A stretch of DNA of 64,000 nucleotides from Afipia clevelandensis ATCC 49720 (GTDB lineage Bacteria > Pseudomonadota > Alphaproteobacteria > Rhizobiales > Xanthobacteraceae), in NCBI RefSeq assembly GCF_000336555.1, contig NZ_KB375281.1, positions 4,146,155 through 4,210,154 of the forward strand, in the 5' to 3' direction. The notes beneath the pieces were generated by a model. It saw nothing but the letters and a program-made list of their open reading frames with translations. It ran no database searches and was not told the DNA's origin. Positions 25,740 through 33,182 of this stretch are shown here, piece by piece (the stretch's first letter is position 1; the number at the start of each line of letters is the position of its first letter). The position numbers and the translations under genes were made by a program.

Positions 25740-27179
25740 ATGAACGACTGCTGTACCCCGAGCACGAGTGGCGGCAGCAGCCGCTACGACCTTGTTGTCG
25801 TCGGCGCCGGCTCCGCCGGCTTCTCGGCCGCGATCACTGCCGCCGAGCAGGGCGCGCGCGTTGCGCTCGTCGGGCACGGCACGATTGGCGGCACCTGCGT
25901 CAACATTGGCTGCGTGCCGTCGAAAACGCTGATCCGAGCTACAGAGACGGTGCACCACGCTAACGCCGCCCCGGCTCGGTTCGACGGCATCGAAAGCAGC
26001 GCGCGCGTGGTCGATTGGGCCGCACAGATCGCCCAGAAGGACACGCTAGTCGCCAGCCTTCGTCAGGCGAAGTACGCCGATCTTTTGCCCGAATACAACA
26101 ACATAGCCTACCGTGAAGGTCGGGCGCGCCTCGTCGAGGGAGGCGTCGACGTGGACGGTCAGCGCCTCGTCTCGGACCGCATCATCATTGCGACGGGCGC
26201 GCGGCCTGCGCTACCCACCATCCCAGGCATCGCAGAGGTTGCGCCTCTCGACAGCACGACGGCGTTGTCGCTGAAGGAGCTACCGCGCTCGATGATCGTG
26301 CTCGGCGGCGGCTACATTGGAGCTGAACTCGCCCAAACCTTCGCACGCGCGGGCGTCGCGGTGACGCTCGTCTTTCGCAGCCGGCTTTTGCCGGAAAGCG
26401 AACCTGAGATCGGGCAGGCGCTCGCGGGCTATCTGGCCGACGAGGGGATCACAATTGTGGGTGGCTTGGCCTACGATTTCGTCCGCAAAACTGAGAATGG
26501 CGGCGTCGCACTCACGATCACTCGCAACGGCGATCCAGAGATATTGACCGGCGAACGGATTCTCGTGGCGACAGGGCGCACCCCGAATACTGAAACTCTC
26601 GGGCTTCCGGAGGTGGGCGTCGCGCAGACATCGTCTGGCGCGATCGTCATCGACGACCGCATGCGCACTTCGAAGGCCGGCATCTATGCCGCCGGCGACG
26701 TGACGGGCAGGGACCAGTTCGTCTACATGGCGGCTTATGGCGCAAAGCTTGCGACCAAGAACGCGCTGAATAGCAACGGCCTGCGCTATGACAACACCAC
26801 CATGCCCGCCATTGTCTTCACGGACCCTCAGGTGGCGAGTGTCGGTCTGACGGAATCGCAAGCTCGTGCCGCCGGGTACGCCGTGCGGACTTCGGTGCTC
26901 TCGCTCGACAACGTGCCGCGTGCGCTCGCAGCGCGCGACACACGGGGGCTTATCAAGCTCATCGCCGATGGGGTAACGCGCAAGCTGCTCGGAGCGCATA
27001 TTCTTGCGCCAGAGGGTGCCGATAGCATCCAGACTGCGGCCTTGGCCATCCGCTGCGGTCTCACGATTGATGATCTGTCGGAGACGATCTTCCCCTATCT
27101 CACGACCGTCGAGGGCCTGAAGCTCGCGGCACAGACGTTCGACAGAGACGTGAAGAAACTGTCCTGCTGCGCCGGGTAA
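25740..27179 (+). CDS. merA: Mercuric reductase MerA (short form lacking the N-terminal HMA domain)
   Basis: 479-residue FAD/NAD(P)H disulfide oxidoreductase reducing Hg(II) to Hg(0) in the cytosol. It shows the FAD fold (DLVVVGAGSAGFSAA), the redox pair Cys53 and Cys58 (GGTCVNIGCVPSK), the NADPH fold (VLGGGYIGAE), the second FAD motif (GIYAAGDVTG) and the C-terminal Cys pair Cys476-Cys477 (LSCCAG) that delivers Hg(II) to the other subunit. The N-terminal NmerA metal-binding domain is missing, as in many alphaproteobacterial enzymes; a CC pair at residues 4-5 remains. No merB is present, so organomercurial resistance is not predicted. Confidence 0.96.
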   Translation: MNDCCTPSTSGGSSRYDLVVVGAGSAGFSAAITAAEQGARVALVGHGTIGGTCVNIGCVPSKTLIRATETVHHANAAPARFDGIESSARVVDWAAQIAQKDTLVASLRQAKYADLLPEYNNIAYREGRARLVEGGVDVDGQRLVSDRIIIATGARPALPTIPGIAEVAPLDSTTALSLKELPRSMIVLGGGYIGAELAQTFARAGVAVTLVFRSRLLPESEPEIGQALAGYLADEGITIVGGLAYDFVRKTENGGVALTITRNGDPEILTGERILVATGRTPNTETLGLPEVGVAQTSSGAIVIDDRMRTSKAGIYAAGDVTGRDQFVYMAAYGAKLATKNALNSNGLRYDNTTMPAIVFTDPQVASVGLTESQARAAGYAVRTSVLSLDNVPRALAARDTRGLIKLIADGVTRKLLGAHILAPEGADSIQTAALAIRCGLTIDDLSETIFPYLTTVEGLKLAAQTFDRDVKKLSCCAG

Positions 27180-27242
27180 CGGGGCGGGCTAAGGAACTGG
27201 CTATGGAATCAGAAGCGTCACTAGCGTCCGAACCCGCAGTGG

Positions 27243-27277
27243 AGATCAGACCGGGCGTCTTCCGTTCGGACTGATCT
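27243..27277 (+). terminator. Hairpin downstream of merA
   Basis: AGATCAG (27243-27249) pairs with CTGATCT (27271-27277), extended by an inner CCG/CGG pair. It is placed 63 bases after merA and is plausible as the operon terminator, but there is no T-run. Confidence 0.4.
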
Positions 27278-27375
27278 GCGGTGGCGGGCGCAGCGGCACG
27301 CCAGGCGTCCTTGGGCGCATACCGAAAACCTCATCCGGCGATGCTTGCGTAAGCGTCCATTCCTGACACGTGGGA

Positions 27376-27902
27376 TCAGGTTGCGGGATTTGACGGGGTC
27401 CAATTCCAGGGCAGCAGGTCGTCAAGTCGGTTCATAGGATGACCGTTGGACATGTGAATAAGCACGTCTTTGAGGTGGGCGAAGGGCTCGACGTCGTTAA
27501 GCTTTGCCGTGGTGATAAGGGAGCGGACGGTCGCCCAGCGCGCAGCCCCGCGATCGAATCCGGCGAACAGGTGTTTTTTTGCGGCCGAGTGTGATGGGGC
27601 GGATGGCGCGTTCCACGGTGTTGGTGTCGAGTTCGATGCGCCCGTCATCGAGGAACCGGCTGAGGTCGCTCCAGCGGGTCAGTGCGTAGCGGATCGCATC
27701 GGCAAGCCCGCCGCGCGGCGGGATGTGGGTCAGCTGCGTCTCGAGCCAGGCCCTCATCGCAGCAACCAGCGGCAACGAGCGAACTTGTCGTACGTCCCGC
27801 CGTGCGTCGGCGGTCTTGCCTCGGATCGTTGCCTCGATCGCATAGAGCTCGGCGATGCAGCGTCTCTACATCGGCCGGCAGGGCGGTGAGATCGATGTTC
27901 AT
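27376..27902 (-). pseudogene. tnpC: IS66 transposase (tnpC) remnant, internally deleted and frameshifted
   Basis: Three pieces of one IS66 transposase in two or three frames. The N-terminus MNIDLTALPADVETLHR begins at 27902. It jumps directly to the late catalytic region (IAELYAIEATIRGK, then RFLDDGRIELDTNTVERAIRPITLGRK), and a frameshift near 27,590 leads into the C-terminal segment (SLITTAKLNDVEPFAHL...LLPWNW) ending at 27376. Most of the coding region between is missing. A GTAAGCGTCC sequence at about 27348-27357 resembles an IS66 terminal repeat. Non-functional. Confidence 0.88.
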
Positions 27903-27970
27903 GACGATAGAGTGTAGCCGACTCGTGTCCGCTTCCGCCGCTCCGAATGCACCATTCAATCCGTCTCAGA

Positions 27971-28288
27971 TCATCCGGCCAGGGCCGGTCGCCAGCGCTG
28001 CACGATCGGCGCTCCCGACCACGAGGAGGGATAAGCCCCCGGACTAACGAGAGGACTAAGCGGCGGACTAAAGGGAGGACTTAAGTTGCGCCGCCGGTAA
28101 AGCAGCTTGCGTTCCGGAGGCTGCGGCTCAGCCTCAAAAATCGCGCGTCAGTTCTCGAAGGCCTTGCGCGGAATACCCTCCGCCTCGCAATACTGCCGTT
28201 GGTTCAAGTCACTACGCTTCCACGCCTCATGGTGTGCCCGCCAGAAAGTCTCGCCCTGACGTCTCCACACTCCGTTCTTGCTCGCCAT
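27971..28288 (-). pseudogene. IS66 accessory gene (tnpA) remnant with in-frame stop
   Basis: From ATG 28288 the product begins with the family's typical FWRAHHEAWKRSDLNQRQYC. A TGA at 28148-28150 replaces the Trp codon expected in the ...ENWRA segment. Past it the same frame continues with the expected EAEPQPPERKLLYRR and a Pro/Ser region to 27971. tnpB is absent, so a deletion joined tnpA to the tnpC stub. The element is dead. Confidence 0.8.
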
Positions 28289-28384
28289 CTCGCTCTCCTC
28301 ATCTACAAATCGAGAGCGAGAACAGATCGCGTCCGCTAGAGCCTATTCAAGCGTGTAAGAATTCAGCGCTCACCTAGATCCCTG

Positions 28385-28830
28385 TTGTCCGCGCGAGGTT
28401 TCCCTGTTCTTCGAAATGTGTTCCCTGTTAATTTTGTAGGGAATTATCGCCAAAAGCGCTGCGCCGCAGTGGTTTCTCGCCTCCAAGCTCCTCTGGGGAG
28501 GCCAAAATCGCGAATTTCCCTGTAAAATTCCCTGTTACCAGGGAATTCGCTTAGAGACGGGCGCGATCAGCACTGCGTCGCCAGCCATCCAGTGCGGATT
28601 TCAGAGAATTTCTTTCTTTTGTGCGAGAATGCCCCGCCATTGGCGGGCTTTTTCAAAATGCTGAGTCTCTACAAAGACCGGAATCGAACCGTCACCTTCC
28701 CAAATTGGCCGACATTCTCTGACCAATCATTGAAGAATTCCCGTTTTCAAGAGTCGCGCGGAAGAGACCGGAGAATAAAACCACTGCGCGATGGAGCATG
28801 CAGTTGAATCGAACTTTCTCCGCTTACGTT
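28385..28830. repeat. Noncoding repeat, copy 1 (left border of the 28.4-36.9 kb cassette)
   Basis: The stretch between the IS66 remnant and the acyltransferase gene has no convincing gene. It contains several TTCCCTGTTA / CAGGGAATT units near 28400-28550, then a segment that aligns with 36,540-36,875: GCGAA-TTTCC, CCAG-x-GCGGATTT, a GC-rich terminator hairpin, AATTCCCGTTTTC and GAGACC-x-GAGAATAA...CCACTGCGCG occur in the same order in both. The copies are diverged but collinear and in the same orientation. Elements of this look occur widely in Bradyrhizobium-type genomes as far as I recall. Confidence 0.65.
28633..28653 (+). terminator. Intrinsic terminator inside repeat copy 1
   Basis: CCCGCCA (28633-28639) pairs with TGGCGGG (28641-28647), followed by CTTTTT. 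A comparable hairpin sits at the same place in repeat copy 2. Confidence 0.65.
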
Positions 28831-28966
28831 TGGTCAGCCATTAACATCAACTGATCCACTTCATCGTACAGGTGGGGCGCAACGTCGGCAGTTTGTGACG
28901 CGATTTGAGAGCAATGTCTGTCTTCTATTTGTCTGGCGACGGTATCTTGGCTGACTCGTCTCACCT

Positions 28967-30106
28967 TCACGTCGATAAACCAATTTCATAGATGCGATGT
29001 GTGGTCGATATCGTCCCGCCAATGCGTTCGATGGTGCGCCGCAGACCCATGTTGTCCTCGAGAACCCAGCCTAGTTCGACCTGACGAATCTTGTGATTGA
29101 TCGATCGGTGCACGAGTTCACCGATCATCATGGCGGGCAGGCCGAGGTTTGAGGGATTTCCTCGCTCCGATTGAGCAACTCCCAGCAGGATGACACGGCA
29201 ACTGGAATAAGCGCGGCGCCTAGCGCGCCAGAGAAACCTGATCCAGTTGAATGGCAGCAGACGGCCGTCCATATCGGCTACCATCTCCTGGATGTTGGGA
29301 ATCCACAATGCGACGGCGATAGGCATGCCGTCGCGTTCGACAATGACCGCCATGTCTTGCTGGATGATCGCTTTGAGCGAGTCCGCCATCGCCAGGGATT
29401 CGGCATCGGATATCGGTGTGAAGCCCCAGTTGCTAGACCATGCATCGTTATAGATGGTTGTGATGATCCCGATGTCGCGGCGCAGGTGCCGCAGATCGAG
29501 GCTGCGGACCTTGAGATGGCCGGTCGTTTTTGCTGTCAAGGCCCGATGGCGTTTCAAGTCGGATGGTCCGAGCCGCGCCAGGTCGAGGCTATAAGACACG
29601 ACATCCTTGACCGGTTCGAGGCTCGAGGCCTCGACATGCGCTGCGAGATAGGGCGGATGCCATGGTGTCATCACCATCGGATTGTGTGATTGTCCGCCTA
29701 TCTGAAGACCGGTCTCGCCGTTCGACGACAGGTTGAACGGCCCGCGCATCCGATCCATTCCGCGCGCCTGGAGCCATCGTCCCGCTTCGTCAAGCAAGGT
29801 GCTCGTCACGCGCGGATCGTCGATCACGTCCAGGCATCCGAACAAGCCGGTTTTGAGCGGCCACTGCGCCGGTGCATCACCTAATATCTGCGCTGATATC
29901 CGCCCTACGGCTTTTCCCTTGAGCCGTGCGAGAAAAAACACGGCCTCATTGTTTTGAAAAAAAGGTGACTTTTTCGGCGATAATGTCTGTTTGCGCTCCA
30001 TGTCGAGTGGAGCGGAGTAGCCCTGCATGCCGCGATAAAGCAGTCGTGGAAGGCGCAGAAAGTCCTGCAGATCTTTTCGGGATGCAACGGGTGTGACGGC
30101 GATCAT
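28967..30106 (-). CDS. GNAT-superfamily N-acyltransferase-like protein of about 380 residues
   Basis: 379 residues of a widespread long GNAT-fold family that begins with RxxLxxFLRLPRLLYRG and contains NPFF-like (KSPFFQNNEAVFFLA) and RGPFNLSSNGETGL motifs, followed by a second half with an NNxGLRR-like end (LEDNMGLRRTIERIGG). Bacterial ceramide synthases reported in Caulobacter are GNAT-type acyltransferases, and to my knowledge proteins of this size class include them; this is not proof for this one. It lies 121 bases downstream of the Omp25 gene on the same strand, with a hairpin between them. The neighbouring SDR and alpha-oxoamine synthase make a lipid N-acylation role attractive, as inference. 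Confidence 0.75.
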   Translation of the reverse strand: MIAVTPVASRKDLQDFLRLPRLLYRGMQGYSAPLDMERKQTLSPKKSPFFQNNEAVFFLARLKGKAVGRISAQILGDAPAQWPLKTGLFGCLDVIDDPRVTSTLLDEAGRWLQARGMDRMRGPFNLSSNGETGLQIGGQSHNPMVMTPWHPPYLAAHVEASSLEPVKDVVSYSLDLARLGPSDLKRHRALTAKTTGHLKVRSLDLRHLRRDIGIITTIYNDAWSSNWGFTPISDAESLAMADSLKAIIQQDMAVIVERDGMPIAVALWIPNIQEMVADMDGRLLPFNWIRFLWRARRRAYSSCRVILLGVAQSERGNPSNLGLPAMMIGELVHRSINHKIRQVELGWVLEDNMGLRRTIERIGGTISTTHRIYEIGLST

Positions 30107-30178
30107 TGCCGTGTCTCGGCTGGAGCGACACGCCGCCGATTCAGTTTCAAGGCGGCCATGATTTCGCTGTTGCTTTCA

Positions 30179-30210
30179 GGCGGCTGAACCGATCTCCCGA
30201 TTCAGCCGCC
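30179..30210 (-). terminator. Perfect 10-bp hairpin between omp25 and the acyltransferase gene
   Basis: GGCGGCTGAA (30179-30188) pairs perfectly with TTCAGCCGCC (30201-30210) across a 12-base loop, 18 bases after the omp25 stop. It lacks a T-run on either strand. It could limit read-through into the acyltransferase gene rather than fully stop it. Confidence 0.5.
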
Positions 30211-30227
30211 CGCAAGAGTGTTCTCCG

Positions 30228-30917
30228 TCAGAACTTGAACTCCAGCGTTCCAACCACGGCGCTGGATTCGAGCCCGTAAGTGACCGGAAGCGGCACGCTG
30301 CAGCAAGCAAACGGATAGGTGGCTTTTTCCGCGACCTGATAGGTATATCGCACGCCCGCGACAAGGTTGTCGGTGATGCCGTAGTTCACACCCGCAACAA
30401 ACTGCCCCAGGGTGTGCTGTTGGGTCTGATACTCGGCGACGCCGGGACCAAAGATCGCGCCGCCCTTGACCTCAGCCGTCCCGATGCCGCCGCCGATATA
30501 AGGTAGCCAGCGGTCGAAAGCGTAGCCCAGGGTGCCGATCGCAGAGACGGCATATTTGACGTCCGCAGTGTAGGAGACGCCGGGAATCAGCGCTGACTGA
30601 ACGGTCTGCTTCTGGAAGGCGACGGGCGCGTTGACCTCAAATCCGAGCACAAGCCGGTTGGCGAACTGATAGCGATAGCCGCCCTGAACGCCGGCGAGAT
30701 ATCCCTTCGGATCAATGACGTCATTGCCATTTCGCGCGAAGGAGGTGCCGGTGACATCGCCCCAGAGATAGCCGACATGGCCGCCGACATAGAAGCCGGT
30801 CCAGTTATAGGCCGAAACCACGGGCATCGGCTTCGCTTTGACATAAAGATCCGCGGCGGCGGCTCCGGACGCGGCAACGGCTGCAATCACGCCAGCCAGA
30901 ACAACTTTTTTGAACAT
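30228..30917 (-). CDS. Omp25/RopB-type outer-membrane beta-barrel protein
   Basis: 229 residues with a signal peptide (MFKKVVLAGVIAAVAASGAAAA) and an eight-stranded barrel of the alphaproteobacterial surface-antigen family (NWTGFYVGGHVGYLWG near the start, YTYQVAEKA and a terminal GTLEFKF ending in Phe, the usual outer-membrane sorting residue). The start at 30917 gives a proper signal peptide; the longer GTG form does not add homology. It is transcribed from a divergent promoter shared with the SDR gene and carries the cassette palindrome 43 bases upstream. Confidence 0.88.
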   Translation of the reverse strand: MFKKVVLAGVIAAVAASGAAAADLYVKAKPMPVVSAYNWTGFYVGGHVGYLWGDVTGTSFARNGNDVIDPKGYLAGVQGGYRYQFANRLVLGFEVNAPVAFQKQTVQSALIPGVSYTADVKYAVSAIGTLGYAFDRWLPYIGGGIGTAEVKGGAIFGPGVAEYQTQQHTLGQFVAGVNYGITDNLVAGVRYTYQVAEKATYPFACCSVPLPVTYGLESSAVVGTLEFKF

Positions 30918-30956
30918 TGAAATTTCCCCAACCACTGAAAACCGGTATCCTTCCTA

Positions 30957-30978
30957 TATAATAGCTCAGTGAGCTATT
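30957..30978. promoter_or_regulatory. Divergent promoter with 19-bp perfect palindrome
   Basis: AATAGCTCAGTGAGCTATT at 30960-30978 is a perfect palindrome about a central G. It overlaps a consensus -10 box TATAAT (30957-30962) for the rightward SDR unit and lies within the leftward omp25 promoter region (TATTAT on the minus strand, 30958-30963). The TAGC...GCTA arms resemble MarR/SlyA-type operators, and a MarR gene ends the cassette. A protein bound here would block both promoters. A second, slightly imperfect copy is at 33153-33169. Confidence 0.7.
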
Positions 30979-31062
30979 ATGTAACTCTTCTGCAACGGTC
31001 ACAGATTTAAATACGTGGCCGGGGCCGTGGTCCGTAACCGCTGGTGGTATTTCGGTAGCTTC

Positions 31063-31911
31063 ATGACCTCTCCTCGCTCCATTCTCATCACCGGCGCCTC
31101 GAGCGGGATTGGCGCAGCGCTTGCTACGGCCTATGCGCGCGAGCAGGTGACGCTCGTGCTGATGGGGCGAAACGAAGAGCGGCTTTCGCGTGTTTCCTCT
31201 GTGTGCCGCGACAAGGGAGCGTGCGTTGTCAAAGCAGTCCATGACATCGCCGACACGGAAGGATTTCTCGATGCACTGTCAGAGCTGGACCGGCACTGGT
31301 GCTTCGATCTCGTGATCTTTAACGCCGCCGTCGGCGATACGAGCGCGCCGCTTCAGCAGACCGAGACGCCGCAACAGATCGTCCGCCTTCTTGATATCAA
31401 TCTTCGCGGTCCGGCGGCTGGCGCCAGCCTGATTGTCGAGCGGATGATCGCGCGCGGTGAAGGGGGCGCAATCGCGATGATCAGTTCGGTCGCGGCCTTT
31501 GTGCCGCTGCCCATGGCGGCAGGTTACGCCGCCTCCAAGGCGGGGTTGAACGCCTTTGCCCTGTCGCTAAACGCGGCGCTTCGCGGACATGGCATCGCCG
31601 TTTCGGTGATATGCCCGGGATATGTCGATACACCCATGAGCGCGCGGCTGAATACGTTCAAGCCGTTCCAGATGAAGCCGGAGGCGGCTGCGGGCGCGAT
31701 TATCGCCTGTATCGCCAGGAAGCAGGTCTTCGCCATTATTCCATTCCAATATGCCGTTGCGTGCTTCGTTCTCAAATTCGTGCCGACGAGACTGGCTGTC
31801 TGGCTGTCGTCGAAGTTCAGTCTGGATGCGAGCCCGTATTTTGCGGCAGGCCAGCCAAAATGCGCAACTGCGGGCACGGATGACTTCTCCGAAAAACTGG
31901 ATATTCGATAA
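31063..31911 (+). CDS. Short-chain dehydrogenase/reductase paired with an alpha-oxoamine synthase
   Basis: 282-residue classical SDR: the cofactor motif TGASSGIG (about 10-17), NAAVG, the catalytic Ser in MISSVAA and the YxxxK motif in GYAASKAGL. The hydrophobic C-terminal third (FQYAVACFVLKFVPTRLAVWLSSKF) suggests membrane association, as in 3-ketosphinganine reductase-like SDRs. ATG 31063 is preferred over an upstream in-frame GTG. Its TAA overlaps the next ATG by one base. It probably reduces the ketone made by the synthase encoded next; the substrate is inferred. Confidence 0.87.
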   Translation: MTSPRSILITGASSGIGAALATAYAREQVTLVLMGRNEERLSRVSSVCRDKGACVVKAVHDIADTEGFLDALSELDRHWCFDLVIFNAAVGDTSAPLQQTETPQQIVRLLDINLRGPAAGASLIVERMIARGEGGAIAMISSVAAFVPLPMAAGYAASKAGLNAFALSLNAALRGHGIAVSVICPGYVDTPMSARLNTFKPFQMKPEAAAGAIIACIARKQVFAIIPFQYAVACFVLKFVPTRLAVWLSSKFSLDASPYFAAGQPKCATAGTDDFSEKLDIR

Positions 31912-33128
31912 TGTCGCGCTCGCTCGTTGATCATGCATTGAGCAGATATCGGCTCGCGGGAGCGAACCTTATTTCGGACCGCGATCCATTCTTTCTGCCG
32001 GTCGATGGCTTTCGTCTGTCCCGCGAGCGGGAAGGCCAATCGGTGGTCAGCTTCGCGCACTACGATTATCTGGGGCTTTCCGCGCACCCCGATGTGGTCA
32101 TGAGCGCACACAAGATGCTGGACAGCCTCGGCCCGTCGGTGTCGGCATCACGCATGGTCGGTGGCGAACGCATGCTGCACGGAGATCTTGAGGAGGAACT
32201 TGCCGCGTTTGTCGGGGCGGAGGCCGCGCTGACGCTGGTCAGCGGCTATTTGACCAACGTCACCTTGCTGGCTCACCTGATGTCGTCGCAGGACCTGATC
32301 CTGTACGATGAACTTTGCCATAACAGCATTGTCGTGGGAACGCGAGCCGCGCGATGCGACTCGCACCCGTTCGCGCATAACGACCTGTCCGATCTTCGCC
32401 GGAAACTCGCCGCTATGCGAGGTCGCTACAAGCGATGCCTGATCGTAGTCGAGGGTCTTTACAGCATGGATGGCGACGTCGCAGATTTGCCTGAGCTTGT
32501 GAATATCAAGAACGAGCACGATTGCTGGCTGATGGTCGATGAGGCTCATTCGATCGGAACGCTTGGAAGCAGTGGCCGGGGGCTTTGCGAACATTTCAAT
32601 GTTGATGTCGGCGATGTCGATCTGATCGTTGGCACGCTGTCCAAGGCGTTTGTCTCATCAGGCGGATTTATTGCTGGACATGGCGCGGTCATCCGGTGGC
32701 TTCGGTACACGTTGCCAGGATTCGTCTTCAGCGTGGGTCTCGCGCCTAGCGTTGCTGCTTCAGCCCTGTCGGCATTGCGTGTGCTGAAGCGCGAGCCCGC
32801 GTTAACAGATATCCTGAGGAAAAAATCCCGACACTTCCTGCGCGAGGCCGAACGGCTTGGTCTCGATACAGGACCAGCCATCGGCATCGGCGTCGTGCCG
32901 ATTTTGATGAAGAGCGAGCAGGCTGTACTGGAGGTGTCTGAATTGCTCAAGCAGGCCGGTTACTATGTTCCGCCCATCGTTAGGATTGGTGTCCCGAAGG
33001 AAAAGCCCCGGCTAAGATTTTTCATTTCGGCGTTGCATGAGGATCGCGATATTTCGCGCTCGCTAGAGACGCTGATAAACAATGCCGCGATGGGTTATGA
33101 TACGGCGGCGCGGAGCGAAGCTGTTTGA
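31911..33128 (+). CDS. Alpha-oxoamine synthase (serine palmitoyltransferase / KBL / CqsA-LqsA superfamily)
   Basis: 405-residue PLP enzyme that condenses an amino acid with an acyl thioester with loss of CO2. Key residues are visible: His137 stacking on PLP (DELCHNS), Asp210 and His213 (VDEAHSIG), and the Schiff-base Lys245 (GTLSKAF). The order and length agree with a complete enzyme. The family cannot be split by eye into BioF, KBL, ALAS, SPT or CqsA/LqsA. The partner SDR argues for a long-chain ketone product, the first step of a sphingoid base or of an alpha-hydroxyketone signal. It is translationally coupled to the SDR and followed by a sensor kinase. Confidence 0.88.
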   Translation: MSRSLVDHALSRYRLAGANLISDRDPFFLPVDGFRLSREREGQSVVSFAHYDYLGLSAHPDVVMSAHKMLDSLGPSVSASRMVGGERMLHGDLEEELAAFVGAEAALTLVSGYLTNVTLLAHLMSSQDLILYDELCHNSIVVGTRAARCDSHPFAHNDLSDLRRKLAAMRGRYKRCLIVVEGLYSMDGDVADLPELVNIKNEHDCWLMVDEAHSIGTLGSSGRGLCEHFNVDVGDVDLIVGTLSKAFVSSGGFIAGHGAVIRWLRYTLPGFVFSVGLAPSVAASALSALRVLKREPALTDILRKKSRHFLREAERLGLDTGPAIGIGVVPILMKSEQAVLEVSELLKQAGYYVPPIVRIGVPKEKPRLRFFISALHEDRDISRSLETLINNAAMGYDTAARSEAV

Positions 33129-33152
33129 GGACAAACTCACTCGATCCATTCA

Positions 33153-33169
33153 TTAGCTCAGTGAGCAAA
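33153..33169. promoter_or_regulatory. Second copy of the cassette palindrome, before the sensor kinase
   Basis: TTAGCTCAGTGAGCAAA repeats the core GCTCA-G-TGAGC of the 30960-30978 palindrome with one mismatched pair in the arms. It lies 13 bases before the likely kinase ATG (33183). The same regulator should therefore act on the kinase/receiver pair and on the divergent enzyme/porin promoter. Confidence 0.62.
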
Positions 33170-33182
33170 AATTGATTTGCCA

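Noticed and set aside
28679-28691. GGAATCGAACC, the reverse complement of a tRNA T-arm
   Set aside because: No acceptor stem, anticodon arm or CCA-proximal pairing surrounds it; it is an isolated match inside the repeat.
28592-28807. 71-codon plus-strand frame inside repeat copy 1
   Set aside because: It runs through the terminator hairpin and has no family resemblance; the corresponding frame in copy 2 has a different sequence.
31911-33128. Naming the synthase BioF, KBL or LqsA
   Set aside because: Active-site residues are common to the superfamily; a subfamily name cannot be supported without phylogeny.
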